Source of the DNA: Sinomicrobium sp.
GTDB lineage: Bacteria; Bacteroidota; Bacteroidia; Flavobacteriales; Flavobacteriaceae
NCBI GenBank assembly: GCA_029266035.1
Contig: JAJUFH010000023.1
Span: forward strand, 1-45,879
Direction of reading: 5' to 3'
Length of the DNA: 45,879 nt
Below the pieces are notes generated by a model, which saw nothing but the letters and a program-made list of their open reading frames with translations, did not search any database and was not told the origin of the DNA. Position numbers and translations under genes: made by a program. Position 1 is the first letter of the stretch. Every line of letters starts with the position of its first letter. Of the stretch, positions 24,995 through 35,700 are shown one piece after another.

Positions 24995-26545
24995 ATGAAG
25001 AGTTTTTTTACTGCCCTTTTATTTGCCGTATTGATCGCTCCGGTTTACGCACAGGATGTCGCAGAGGCTGTACAGAAACAAGAAAGTGATTTTTCAGCAC
25101 CTTCTCCAATAGTGTCCAAAAATAACGATTCTATTATTCCCGATGTAACCATAGAAAAAGTAGATGGCAAATATCGCCTTCGCGATAATGCACTTGCAGC
25201 CCGTATAGATAGTCTGTGGCTCAGGGAACTATACGACAACAGCCTTTTCGACACTATCGCAGAGATGGTGAACGACATGGATTACAAGGAGGTAGACTAT
25301 GCCGAGCTTCCCACAGATGTGTTAAAGGCTCGACTGGAAGCCTTAAATGAAAAAACACCTTTTAATATTTCGTACAACCCGGAATTGGAGAGCGTTATCA
25401 AGAACTTCCTCAAGAACAAAAGGGAGTTTCTGGAGCGGACTATGCAGAAGAGCACGTACTACTTTCCCCTGTTTGAGCAGGAATTGGACAACAGTGATAT
25501 CCCATTGGAAATGAAATATCTCGCCATAGTTGAATCTGCCTTAAACCCCAAGGCAAAATCTTGGGCAGGAGCTACTGGGATTTGGCAATTTATGTACGGA
25601 ACGGGAAAAATGTACGGACTTGAAGTCAGTTCTTATGTCGATGAACGCAGTGATCCGGTAAAGTCGACCAAAGCGGCTTGTGCATATCTCGGCAAACTCT
25701 ACGAAATATTTGGTGATTGGGATTTGGCATTGGCTGCGTATAATTCCGGCCCAGGAAATGTATCCAAAGCCATACGCCGTTCGGGCGGATACCAGAACTA
25801 TTGGAATCTCCGACCATTTCTTCCACGTGAAACAGCGGGCTATGTGCCCTCGTTTTTGGCGATGATGTATATTTTCGAATACGCAGGCGAACACGGACTA
25901 AAAGCTCCCAAATCCGAAATGCCCTATTTCGAGACCGATACGGTACACCTTAAGCGCTCGCTTAGCTTCGACCATATTTCCGAAATAGTGGGCATCGATA
26001 TAGCGCAACTACAGTTTTTAAACCCCGCCTACAAATTGGATATAGTGCCGGTTATCGAGGGAGAAGTTCACCCTTTGCGTCTCCCCTCTGAGGCCCTTGG
26101 AAAATTTGTGGCCAATGAAGAAGCCATATATGCTCATATCGAAGCCGAAGAAGCCAAAAAAGAGAAACCCTTGCCTCAGTTCTTCGAAAAGAACACCAGT
26201 CTTACCTATAGAGTGAGAAAGGGAGATTATCTCGGACGTATAGCCGGCAAATACGGAGTGAGGGTGAGCGATATTAAAAGGTGGAACGGATTGAGAAGCA
26301 ACAATCTTAGAATAGGACAAAGACTTACCATATATTCCCGAAGAGCAATGCTTACAGCGGCTAAAAACAATGAAAAAACTCAGAATATCCCCAGCAACAA
26401 GATCTATACCGTAAAGCGAGGGGATACACTTTGGACGATTTCCAGAAAATTTCAGGGAATTTCTATAAAAAATATACGAGAATGGAACGATATTAGTGGG
26501 GATAAATTAAAACCTGGAATGAAGCTGAAGCTTTGTAACTGTTAG
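24995..26545 (+). CDS. membrane-bound lytic murein transglycosylase D-like with two LysM domains
   Basis: 516 residues. The signal peptide MKSFFTALLFAVLIAPVYAQ is followed by the SLT domain: YLAIVESALNPKAKSWAGATGIWQFM places catalytic Glu at 180, and AAYNSGPGNVSKAI and LPRETAGYVPSF are MltD signatures. Two LysM peptidoglycan-binding repeats lie at about 405-448 and 469-513. It cleaves the glycan strand, forming 1,6-anhydroMurNAc. It resembles MltD, but without a lipobox I leave the symbol blank. A parS-like sequence sits inside codons 275-280. Confidence 0.93.
   Translation: MKSFFTALLFAVLIAPVYAQDVAEAVQKQESDFSAPSPIVSKNNDSIIPDVTIEKVDGKYRLRDNALAARIDSLWLRELYDNSLFDTIAEMVNDMDYKEVDYAELPTDVLKARLEALNEKTPFNISYNPELESVIKNFLKNKREFLERTMQKSTYYFPLFEQELDNSDIPLEMKYLAIVESALNPKAKSWAGATGIWQFMYGTGKMYGLEVSSYVDERSDPVKSTKAACAYLGKLYEIFGDWDLALAAYNSGPGNVSKAIRRSGGYQNYWNLRPFLPRETAGYVPSFLAMMYIFEYAGEHGLKAPKSEMPYFETDTVHLKRSLSFDHISEIVGIDIAQLQFLNPAYKLDIVPVIEGEVHPLRLPSEALGKFVANEEAIYAHIEAEEAKKEKPLPQFFEKNTSLTYRVRKGDYLGRIAGKYGVRVSDIKRWNGLRSNNLRIGQRLTIYSRRAMLTAAKNNEKTQNIPSNKIYTVKRGDTLWTISRKFQGISIKNIREWNDISGDKLKPGMKLKLCNC
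25819..25834. promoter_or_regulatory. parS-like sequence inside the transglycosylase gene, one mismatch
   Basis: TCTTCCACGTGAAACA differs from TGTTNCACGTGAAACA only at position 2. It encodes LPRET of the conserved MltD motif, so protein constraint could explain part of the match. Confidence 0.4.
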
Positions 26546-26677
26546 AAGCTGTTTTGATTTTGTTTTTGGAATATTCTACAGAGTATTCCTATCTGCCCGA
26601 TGCGGTCCTAAAAAAGGCATATAAACGAGCGGAAAGATAAAATTTAATCGTTTCTTGTAACCACTAAAACCTATAAA

Positions 26678-27772
26678 ATGACACGAGATGAGACTGCCCT
26701 TTGCCGGGTAACTTTGCCCGATAACGAGCGGAAATCTGATGTAAAAGCGGGTAGATACTTTTGGCCTTCCACAGTGTTAATGCTATGTGCCGCCATTTTT
26801 TTTACAGCTTGTAAGGAAGAGAAAAAAGGAGAGAGAGGATATATGCCCGACTCGGTTGGGGCTATTAATTCTCTCGCCGTCGTTATAGACAACGAGTTGT
26901 GGAACGGACCTTTGGGAGATGAGATACGCGAATTTTATGCCTCCCCGGTAGATGGGCTCCCGGCCGTAGAACCTCTTTTTACGCTTCACCAAATACCGCC
27001 CTCCATATTCAACGGAACAACCACACGGAGTAGAAATATCATATTGGTACAAAAAGACTCTGCCACCTATACGGGTATAAAAACCGATAAATTTGCAAGG
27101 CCTCAAAAAATAGGTGTTATCCAAGCGGCTGACGAAAGAACCATGATAGAGCTCATCGGTAAAACCCATGAAGAGTATATAAATGCCTTTAAAGAAAACG
27201 ATGTAAAGGCCAATCAGAAGAGATTTCTAGTCTCTCCCAACAAATCGCAGGATATCAGAAATAGATTTGGGATATCCCTCATCATGCCTTCTGTTTACAG
27301 GACAGGCACCAATAAGGATAATTTTATCTGGATGGAGAGAGTGATACCCAAAGGGACCATGCATATTTTTGTATATCAACTGCCGCTAAATGCTATTCCT
27401 GAGGATAAGAACACCCGAGTAGATGCCTTCATAAAAATGCACGACTCCATAGGAAAACAATACGTTCCCGGTAGGGAAGAAGGCATGTATATGGTCACGC
27501 AAAAGGCCTATGCTCCTTATGTATTCGACATTACCGTTGCCGGAAAGCCGACTATGGAAACCAAAGGGATATGGGAAATGAAAAACTTTGCAATGGCCGG
27601 ACCTTTTGTAAACTACATTATCAGGGATGAGGAGAACAATAGGCTTTTGGTGCTCGAAGGTCTTACTTTCGCTCCATCCGAAGATAAAAGAGACTATATG
27701 TTTGAACTCGAATCAATTTTGAAGAGCGTAAAGTTTGTCGGAAAAGAGGAGACAGCTCCCGAAACAAAATAA
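26678..27772 (+). CDS. DUF4837 family lipoprotein
   Basis: 364 residues. A hydrophobic segment VLMLCAAIFFTAC (about 34-46) ends in a lipobox Cys. The body, with GAINSLAVVIDNELWNGPLGDEIREFYASPV, LPQEPLF-like LPAVEPLFTLHQIPPS, IWMERVIPKGTMHIFVYQLPL and TKGIWEMKNFAMAGPFVNYIIRDEENNR, matches DUF4837, a Bacteroidetes envelope family of unknown function. The assigned ATG leaves an unusually long 33-residue n-region before the hydrophobic stretch; no better in-frame start was obvious. It follows the transglycosylase gene by 132 bp. Confidence 0.78.
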   Translation: MTRDETALCRVTLPDNERKSDVKAGRYFWPSTVLMLCAAIFFTACKEEKKGERGYMPDSVGAINSLAVVIDNELWNGPLGDEIREFYASPVDGLPAVEPLFTLHQIPPSIFNGTTTRSRNIILVQKDSATYTGIKTDKFARPQKIGVIQAADERTMIELIGKTHEEYINAFKENDVKANQKRFLVSPNKSQDIRNRFGISLIMPSVYRTGTNKDNFIWMERVIPKGTMHIFVYQLPLNAIPEDKNTRVDAFIKMHDSIGKQYVPGREEGMYMVTQKAYAPYVFDITVAGKPTMETKGIWEMKNFAMAGPFVNYIIRDEENNRLLVLEGLTFAPSEDKRDYMFELESILKSVKFVGKEETAPETK

Positions 27773-27794
27773 GAAACTGAACAACAATCAACAG

Positions 27795-27827
27795 GCATAT
27801 CGGAAAACTATTTCCGGTATGCTTTTT
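27795..27827 (+). terminator. intrinsic terminator of the DUF4837 gene
   Basis: GCATATCGGAAA (27795-27806) and TTTCCGGTATGC (27811-27822) pair with one wobble around loop ACTA; a T-run follows. Confidence 0.88.
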
Positions 27828-27883
27828 ATTTTTAGTACTACAATAATCTACAACATACCCAAAGTGGTTTGGAACACAATAAA

Positions 27884-30016
27884 ATGAGCCTTCAAGAATA
27901 CGTTATCCGCCATACCCACCTTCCTGAAAGAGGGGTGGTCAACACTTTAAAGCTACTGGACGAAGACAGCACTGTACCGTTTATTGCCCGCTATCGCAAA
28001 GAGATGACCGGAAATCTCGACGAGGTACAGATCTCGGAAATACAGAAATTAAAATCGGCTTTCGAGGAATTGCAAAAACGAAAGGAAGCCGTGCTCAAGT
28101 CGATAGAAGAGCAGGGTGCACTCACCACCGGGCTAAAAGAGGACATACTGAAAGCATCTTCCCTTACCGAAGTAGAAGACCTGTATTTGCCCTTTAAGCG
28201 AAAGCGCAATACTCGTGCGGGAGTTGCGAGGGAAAAAGGGCTTGAACCACTGGCAGCGATGCTGATGTCTCGGTCCGGAGCTCAACCGGAAACGGCAGCT
28301 GTGCGGTTTGTGAAAGGTCGGGTAAAGACCGCAGAAGAAGCCTTGCAGGGAGCGGTCGATATTATGGCCGAATGGATTAGTGAAAACAGCGGAGTAAGAG
28401 AAGTGCTCCGGCGTGTGTTCTCCCGAAATGCTGAAATATCCGCAGCGGTAATCAAGGGAAAGGAGACCGACGATCAGGCACAGAAATACAGACAGTATTT
28501 CGACTGGAACGAACCTCTTAATCGATGCCCGTCTCACCGCTTGCTAGCCATGCTACGAGCCGAAAAAGAGGCCGTGGTCAGGCTAAAGGTTGTTGTGGAC
28601 AAGGAAGTGGCTCTTGAAAGTGTAGAACGCATTGTTTTGCGCAATAAACCATCGACCTCTGTTCCCTATGTGCATCAGGCGGTAAAGGAGGCATACGAGC
28701 GGTTGTTGTATCCGGCAGTGTCTAACGAAGCGTTGAAAGAAGCAAAGCACAAGGCGGATATCACAGCTATCAATGTCTTTTCGTCCAATTTGAGACAGTT
28801 GTTGCTGGGAGCTCCACTCGGAGAGAAACGCATATTGGGGATAGATCCGGGCTATAAAAGTGGCTGCAAAATTGTGTGTTTAGACGAAAGGGGAGAGCTG
28901 ATACACAACGAAAATATATACCCTCATGCACCTCAACGAGAATCGGCTAAAGCCGTGAAAAAGCTGAGGTCGCTGGTCAATGCATATCAAATACAGGCCA
29001 TCGCGATAGGCAATGGTACGGCATCGAGGGAAACCGAAGCCCTGGTCAGAAAAACAGCTTTCGACCGAGAGGTGCAGGTCTTTGTTGTAAACGAAAGCGG
29101 AGCCTCAGTGTATTCTGCTTCCAGTATTGCCAGACGGGAATTTCCCGATTACGATGTCACGGTAAGAGGTGCTGTATCTATCGGGCGAAGGCTTGCCGAT
29201 CCGCTGGCAGAGCTGGTCAAAATCGATCCGAAATCGATAGGAGTAGGGCAGTATCAACACGATGTAGATCAGTCGTTGCTGAAAACAGAGCTCGACGCTG
29301 TGGTGATGAGCTGTGTGAATCACGTAGGTGTCAACCTCAATACAGCGAGTCCGAGTCTGTTGGGATATGTTTCCGGAATAGGTCCGGCACTGGCAGAAAA
29401 TATTGTCGCGTATCGAAGCGAAAAAGGAGAAATTCGCTCCAGAAAAGAACTGTTGAAAGTAGCCCGTTTAGGGAATAAGGCTTTTGAACAGAGTGCGGCA
29501 TTTTTGCGTGTGGTACAAGGCGATAACCCCCTAGACAACTCGGCCATTCACCCTGAAAGTTACGGTATAGTGGAACAGATGGCGTTCGATTTAGGGGTAG
29601 AGGTTAGCCGACTGATAGGGAATAAGGAGTTGATAGCGAAAATCACGCCCGAAAAATACTGCTCTGGAGCCATAGGGCTACCAACTCTGACTGATATCTT
29701 AAAAGAGCTGGAAAAACCAGGCCTCGACCCGAGAGAAAAAGCTGGATTTTTTGAGTTTAGCAAAGAATTAAAAACCATAGAAGACGTAAAGCTCGGTATG
29801 ACCGTGCCCGGAATTGTAAACAATATCACGAATTTTGGATGCTTTGTAGATATAGGAATCAAGGAAAGCGGATTGGTGCATATTTCCAATCTGAGCAAGG
29901 AGTTTGTAAGTGATGTGAACACTGTGGTAAAGCTGCATCAACACGTAGAGGTAAAGGTGCTAGACGTAGATCTGCAGCGAAAACGCATACAGCTGTCTAT
30001 GGTGGGAGTGGAGTAA
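27884..30016 (+). CDS. tex: Tex-family S1 RNA-binding protein
   Basis: 710 residues from the ATG at 27884; an in-frame TTG at 27869 is rejected because MSLQEYVIRH is the natural start. Tex is a conserved nucleic-acid-binding factor related to Spt6, linked to transcription and RNA metabolism. In order: a helical N-terminal part with VPFIARYRKEMTG, a YqgF/RNase-H-like domain with GIDPGYKSGCKIVCLD, helix-hairpin-helix motifs (LLGYVSGIGPALAENIV) and a C-terminal S1 domain with GCFVDIGIKESGLVHISNLS (about 640-708). Confidence 0.95.
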   Translation: MSLQEYVIRHTHLPERGVVNTLKLLDEDSTVPFIARYRKEMTGNLDEVQISEIQKLKSAFEELQKRKEAVLKSIEEQGALTTGLKEDILKASSLTEVEDLYLPFKRKRNTRAGVAREKGLEPLAAMLMSRSGAQPETAAVRFVKGRVKTAEEALQGAVDIMAEWISENSGVREVLRRVFSRNAEISAAVIKGKETDDQAQKYRQYFDWNEPLNRCPSHRLLAMLRAEKEAVVRLKVVVDKEVALESVERIVLRNKPSTSVPYVHQAVKEAYERLLYPAVSNEALKEAKHKADITAINVFSSNLRQLLLGAPLGEKRILGIDPGYKSGCKIVCLDERGELIHNENIYPHAPQRESAKAVKKLRSLVNAYQIQAIAIGNGTASRETEALVRKTAFDREVQVFVVNESGASVYSASSIARREFPDYDVTVRGAVSIGRRLADPLAELVKIDPKSIGVGQYQHDVDQSLLKTELDAVVMSCVNHVGVNLNTASPSLLGYVSGIGPALAENIVAYRSEKGEIRSRKELLKVARLGNKAFEQSAAFLRVVQGDNPLDNSAIHPESYGIVEQMAFDLGVEVSRLIGNKELIAKITPEKYCSGAIGLPTLTDILKELEKPGLDPREKAGFFEFSKELKTIEDVKLGMTVPGIVNNITNFGCFVDIGIKESGLVHISNLSKEFVSDVNTVVKLHQHVEVKVLDVDLQRKRIQLSMVGVE

Positions 30017-30057
30017 ATAGTTTTGTTTACTAATCTTTACGAAAATGAAGAAAAGAA

Positions 30058-30088
30058 AACCGGAAGCATAAGATCCTAGCTTCCGGTT
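30058..30088. terminator. bidirectional terminator between tex and the TlpA-like gene
   Basis: AACCGGAAGC (30058-30067) pairs perfectly with GCTTCCGGTT (30079-30088) around an 11-base loop, between convergent genes; T-rich tracts lie on both sides. Confidence 0.85.
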
Positions 30089-30116
30089 TGTCGGTTTTTA
30101 TATGGACAACAGCATG

Positions 30117-31265
30117 TTATTTAAAAATTTGCGACAATTTTTTTTCTACCATATACCCTCTTAGGTTTTGAGCGACAATTTTACCCTCCGGGTCTATAAG
30201 TAAGTTTTGGGGGATAAATTTTATGTTGTACAGGAGGGCAACTTCGTTATTAAAACCTTTCAGGTCGGATACGTGACGCCAAGCGAGGCCTTCTTCTTCT
30301 ATCCCCTTCAGCCATGCATCCCGTTTGGTGTCTAGAGATACGGAAAGGATATCAAAGCCCTTGTCGTGGTATTTGGTATAGGCCTTTACCAGATTGGGGT
30401 TTTCCATCCGGCAAGGGCCACACCAGGAGGCCCAGAAATCGACCAAAAGGTATTTCCCCCTGTAATCGGACAATTTGATAGGTTTTCCATCAGGGTCGTT
30501 TTGAGTAAAGTCTGCGGCTTTGCCTCCTAAAGCCTCTTTGGCGCTTGCGAGGCTGGCTACTACTTCCTTGCCGAACTTGAGCTTCTTAAGTTCTGGCGTT
30601 AAGGTTTCGTACAGTTTTTTAAGCTTGTCAGGATCGTCTTTTGTCTTTAGGTCATTAAGCGCCACAAGGCTGAAATAGGAGTCGGGATTGTTGTTGATAT
30701 ATTCATACTTTAGAGAATCTCTGGCATTTGTCATTTCCATAATGATGGCACTTCCCTCTTTGATCTTACGTTTTTTTTCGATTTCAGATTCGGGCTGCGT
30801 TGATTTTTTCGAATATAATGCGGCGTATTTTTCCATAAAGTATTTGGGTAGCATTATAGCCTTTAGGTATTCTTCATACTGCCTGTTGAGCTTTGACCCC
30901 AGTACTTTGGAACTTTGGAGAGAGTCTTTTGCCTTCACCAAAATATCTGCCTGTTCCAGATAGACCATTTTCCAATCGTTTATAGGTTTTAGTTGTTTCA
31001 AGCCTTTACCAAAACGATCAAACACCAAATAAACAGGCTTGGGATCTGTTATGGTGTCTTCAAAGAAAAATTTGTTGTTTTGGTATGAGGCCGAATCAAG
31101 AATATCTTTTGGTTCTATGTTATAGGGTCTCTTAGATAGATACATTTTGGCGTTCGGATGTTCCATCTGCTCCAATTCTACCGAAATTGTATAGCCGGTT
31201 CTCTCTTTTTTACTGCAAGAGAATAGCAATAGTGCAAATATGAGATAAATGAGTTTTTTTGTCAT
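30117..31265 (-). CDS. TlpA-like thioredoxin lipoprotein with DUF4369-type N-terminus
   Basis: 382 residues. Lipoprotein signal with LLFSC, Cys17. The N-terminal region (about 22-120) looks like DUF4369 (YTISVELEQ, AKMYLSKRPYNIEPKDILDSA). A helical linker (125-240) follows, then a TlpA/AhpC-TSA thioredoxin domain (245-382) with DFWASWCGPCRMENP (active-site Cys282 and Cys285) and cis-Pro IKFIPQ. It should act as a periplasmic thiol-disulfide reductase. It lies 80 bp downstream of the SusD gene on the same strand, probably the last gene of that uptake operon. Confidence 0.9.
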   Translation of the reverse strand: MTKKLIYLIFALLLFSCSKKERTGYTISVELEQMEHPNAKMYLSKRPYNIEPKDILDSASYQNNKFFFEDTITDPKPVYLVFDRFGKGLKQLKPINDWKMVYLEQADILVKAKDSLQSSKVLGSKLNRQYEEYLKAIMLPKYFMEKYAALYSKKSTQPESEIEKKRKIKEGSAIIMEMTNARDSLKYEYINNNPDSYFSLVALNDLKTKDDPDKLKKLYETLTPELKKLKFGKEVVASLASAKEALGGKAADFTQNDPDGKPIKLSDYRGKYLLVDFWASWCGPCRMENPNLVKAYTKYHDKGFDILSVSLDTKRDAWLKGIEEEGLAWRHVSDLKGFNNEVALLYNIKFIPQNLLIDPEGKIVAQNLRGYMVEKKLSQIFK

Positions 31266-31345
31266 CTTAATATTTTATTTAGTTTTTATTCGTGTGTCGT
31301 CCTTGGGAAGGCCGATATTTTAGGTGTCCGATTATCCGACAACGA

Positions 31346-32707
31346 CTATTTTAAATTGGGATTACGTATAGTTTCGTCGTATGGGATGGGGAAGGTGACG
31401 TTAGTAGGATCCCAGTTCTCCTTAAATAGTCCGAATACTTCGTCTGCTCTTCCGGTTCTTATGGTGTCGAACCATCTGTGACCCCATTCTGCAAATAATT
31501 CACGGGCTCTTTCGTCGTATATAGCTTGTAATATAGCTGAAAGCGTTGTTGCTGTCACTTCTCCGAGGTTTGCCCTGGAGCGGATGACGTTCAAATCTGA
31601 GGCAGCACTTTGCTCTCCCACAATATTGTTTTGATGGGCGCGGGCCTCTGCTCGTATGAGATACATTTCGGCGAGACGGATTACCATATTGGCTTCTTCG
31701 GTGTCGGGGCCTACTGTATTGGAATAGGCCTTGTATTTCAGGGGGCCATTTCCCGTGGGAGTAAGCCAGGCCGACCTCCGTCCGTCTTCTTCCGAAATCA
31801 GTTCTGCCAATACATCGGTTAAGAAAACCTGTGGATTGTCTACAGAATTAGCGGTGAGTTGGATGTTGGTGTAACGGCTAGAGCCTGAATTGGCGAATTG
31901 TAATATACTTTCTTTTGAATCGGCATAAAAAACTCTTTCGAGTTCTTCCAGTTCGTAAAACTCTGTATTGATCACCTCCGTGGCCAGGGCTTCGGCTTCT
32001 TCCCAACTTTCCCGATATAGTTGTACGCGGGCGAGGAGTGCTGTTGCAGCCCAATAGTTGGCGCGTATTCTATCTCCGGCAAGGGTGTATAGCTCAGTGC
32101 TCAACGATGTTCTCGCTTCAGTGAGGTCGAGGACAATTTGGTCGTATATCACAGAAACAGACGAACGGGCGAGTAAGCGGTTTTCCTCATAATCTGGAAT
32201 AAGGGGAAGAGGAACTTCTCCGTACAGGTTTACCAGATAAAAATAACACAGCGCTCTTATGAAGCGGGCTTCTCCGGTAAACTGCCGCCTCGATTCTGTA
32301 TCCAGCTCCGTTGAGTTTGCTATGTTGGCGATGAGGTTATTACACTGGTAAATGATATTGTAATACCCCTTCCAAAAACCAGTAGTTGCCGATCCAGTTG
32401 GGTCAATTTGATTGGTGGCAAACTCCAGATAAATTGAAGAATAACTCACCCGTTCCATTTCATCCGATGCCAGTCCTATATGAGTGGTGAGGTAAGTTAT
32501 GGCGGGAGTGCCGGCAGTGTAGGCATAAATTCCCCGTACAGCTGAATTTGCAGATTCTTTGTTTGAAAAGACTTCTTTGGTATCCAGAAGCTCTTGAGGT
32601 AGGTCGAGATCGACAAAATCACTACATCCTATTGGCAATAAAGACATTATTATGCCGAATATCAGTAAATGAGGTAATCGTGCTTTTTTGTTTTTTATAG
32701 TTGTCAT
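31346..32707 (-). CDS. SusD/RagB-family nutrient-binding outer-membrane lipoprotein
   Basis: 453 residues from the ATG at 32707. A TTG 8 codons upstream is rejected because it overlaps the SusC stop and precedes the basic n-region MTTIKNKKARLP. The lipobox is LLPIGC. SusD features are DFVDLDLPQELLDTKEVFSNKESANSAVRGIYAY (start), GEARFIRALCYFYLVNLYGEVPLP (TPR-like helix pair) and the C-terminal RARELFAEWGHRWFDTIRTG. SusD caps the SusC barrel and captures the nutrient. No glycosidase is nearby, so peptide or another substrate is as likely as glycan. Confidence 0.93.
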   Translation of the reverse strand: MTTIKNKKARLPHLLIFGIIMSLLPIGCSDFVDLDLPQELLDTKEVFSNKESANSAVRGIYAYTAGTPAITYLTTHIGLASDEMERVSYSSIYLEFATNQIDPTGSATTGFWKGYYNIIYQCNNLIANIANSTELDTESRRQFTGEARFIRALCYFYLVNLYGEVPLPLIPDYEENRLLARSSVSVIYDQIVLDLTEARTSLSTELYTLAGDRIRANYWAATALLARVQLYRESWEEAEALATEVINTEFYELEELERVFYADSKESILQFANSGSSRYTNIQLTANSVDNPQVFLTDVLAELISEEDGRRSAWLTPTGNGPLKYKAYSNTVGPDTEEANMVIRLAEMYLIRAEARAHQNNIVGEQSAASDLNVIRSRANLGEVTATTLSAILQAIYDERARELFAEWGHRWFDTIRTGRADEVFGLFKENWDPTNVTFPIPYDETIRNPNLK

Positions 32708-32727
32708 AACAGTAATTTCTTTAAAGA

Positions 32728-35700
32728 TCAAAGACTGAGTTGAATTCCCATAACAACAGTTTTTAGGGGAGGAAGGGATCGCAATGAGGTAGTTTCCGGA
32801 TCACCTACTTTATATGGTGTTATGGTAAGGAGATTATGAGCTTGAGCGTAAATTGACAGGGAGCTCAGCCCGAGACGGTCCAGCACTTTTTTCGTAAATT
32901 GATATGACAGAGCCACATTTTTTAATCGAATAAAAGAAGCGTCTGTATAATTCATGGAAGACAGATAGGTAGGAGCGTGTCCGGTTAAGCTATACATATC
33001 CAAAAAGGAAGCTGTCGTAGTAAATTTTTGATAGGGAGCGATATCTCCGGGGTTTTGCCAGCGGTTCAGTATCTCTGTAGGGTAGTTATTTCCTGCAGAT
33101 CCTGCGGGGTTCGTTATGTTGGAAGCCGAAAACCACCAGCTGTTCCCCTTCTTTTTTACGAATTGGAAAAAGACATCTAGGCTCAATCCCTTGTATGAAA
33201 AGCTATTGCGAAACCCTCCGTAGAAGTCGGGATCGGTGTCCAAAAGAGGTCTGGCATCGCCCTCGCCCTCGTCGTAAGAGGGCTCATAGGTGCCGTTGCC
33301 GTTGTAATCTTCTATTTGATACAGCCCTGTTTCGGGGTTAACCCCAACCACATGACCGGAAATGACTGTATTGAGTGATTTTCCCAGAATAAAGCTATTG
33401 TTATAGCTCGAAGTTTCCAGTGCCGGAAATTTCTTGAGCTCGTTTTTTGGAATGGTAATATTGAAATTGGAAGTCCATCTAAAATTTCCGTTGTCAATAT
33501 TGGTAGAAGACAACATCAACTCCCAACCCCGATTTTGAATTAAAACACCTTTTAGATTGGCTACTACACTGTTATATCCAGTAATAAAGGGAAGCGGATA
33601 GGATACCAGTGGATCGGAAGAATTGTTGCGGTACCAAGTGGCAGATAGCCTCAGCCGATCCATAAAGAAATTTACATCTGCGGAAACCTCCATTTTTATA
33701 AACTTTTCCCAGTGCAGGGTAGGATTAAACAACGATTCTGGCCTCAGAGCGACTTCCCCGTTATAACTTCCAGGGGCTGTAAACGAAAAGGCATTTGAGT
33801 TTGCATATACGTCCTGATATTTATAATCGCCTATATTGTCATTTCCGGTAACACCATAGCTCGCCTTGAGTTTTGCAAAGCTTACGGCGGTTAGGTTTTG
33901 CATAAAATCTTCATCGCTAACAATCCATGCAGCCCCGATAGCCCCGAAGTTGGAAAAACGGAAATCTGGTCCAAAGCGACTGGAGCCGTCTCTTCTCCCG
34001 GAGAGGTTAATGATATATTTATTGTCGTGAGTGTAGTTGATTCTCCCGAAAAAAGCACCGTAGCGATATTGTGAAAAGGAGCTAGTAGCATGAGAAAACA
34101 TCTCTGATGTTACAGAGTTCAAAGATCCGATCAACCTGTCGTTTTCATATCCCTTTATAGCTAAAAAATATCGGTTTTTTTCCCTGCTTTGTAACGATCC
34201 CCCGGCAAGAGCGCTTAAAACCCCTTTGCCTAACTTCAGGGTATACTCTATCTGGGGTTCCCAAATCCAGCTTTTAAATTCGCTATGCCCCATATTGTAC
34301 TGTCCGTCAGCTCCTGTTCTGTCTAGAGGGTTAACGGAGGTAGACGGCCAGGTCTTGATTTCTTCTGTAGTGATAAGATTATACCCGATACTGCTCTTCA
34401 AAACAAGGTTTTTAAATGGAGTATAAGAGATAAAAACATTGGTATTTAGTGTTTTGGTATTTGCCTCGTATTTTCTGTGGAGATAAGCCAAAGGGTTATC
34501 GCTGTCATACCCACCTTCATTCCAAGCCAAATCACCGTTTTCTTCATATAGTTTGTAATTGGGAGGAAGGAATATGGAAGCAGAAAGATCGGAAGCAGGA
34601 CTGGTATTCTTGGTGTCGGTATAGCTGGCAGAAAATGTACCAGAGAGTTTATTGTCTCGGCTTCTCGCAGAGATATTTGCAAAACCTGACATACGAGAAT
34701 TCGGAAAGTCTCCAGGGACAACAGAGGTCTCTCTATTGTAATTACCTCCAAGCCTGAATTGGGTGAGCTCACTACCTCCAGAAAGGGAAAGCTGTACATT
34801 GTGTGTATAAGCGGTACCTCCTATAAGTTGCTTTACGAGGTTGTTGTCTCTTAAGGTGTCGTATTGTACGAGGTCGTACACCAGATTGCGATCCACAGCG
34901 CTCGAACTGTTGGCGAGCTCGTAAAGATCCATGCCGTCATTTTTCAAAGCTTCCTTTCGCATTTCCACGTATTGTCTCGTGTTGAGCATATTGGGTAAAG
35001 GAGCCACGCTGACCCCGCTCGAAATATTGGCATCGAACTTCAGGCTGCCGGCTTTTGCTTTTTTAGTGGTGATGAGTACTACACCGCTGGCTCCCTGACT
35101 TCCGTAAATGGCAGTGGCATCGGCATCTTTTAACACTTCTATACTCTCTATGTTGTCCATGTTGATATTGTAAAGTGGACTTAGACCAGTTATGCCCACA
35201 CCGCTTATGGCAGAGGTCATGTAAATATCGTTGTTGAGAAAATCTCCACCACTCGCTATGGGGACGTTGTCAACAATAATCAGCGGTTGATCTGAAGCGC
35301 TGTAGAGATTGTCGATCTGTGTGCGCCCCCTGATCTCGATATTAAATCCCGATCCGGGGTTGCCGTTGTTTTGGGTAATTATCATGCCAGGAACCTTTCC
35401 TGCCAATGCTGCAATAGGGTTTACCACGGGAGACAGGTTAAGCTCTTCGCTGGTAACTTTGGAAATGTTTCCTGTACGCATTCTCTCGGAGGTGGAATAA
35501 TATCCCGCATTAATTGTCACCCCATCTAAGACATCTACTTTTGTAACCAGAGTGACATTGACGACCGAAGCATCCCCAACGGTAATCTCCTGCGACTCGA
35601 ATCCTATGGCGGTAAAAACCAATACGTTTTCTCGGTTGGGTACTGCGATCGAATAATTCCCGTCCATATCGGTAAAGGTCCCCGAAGAGGTCCCTTTGAT

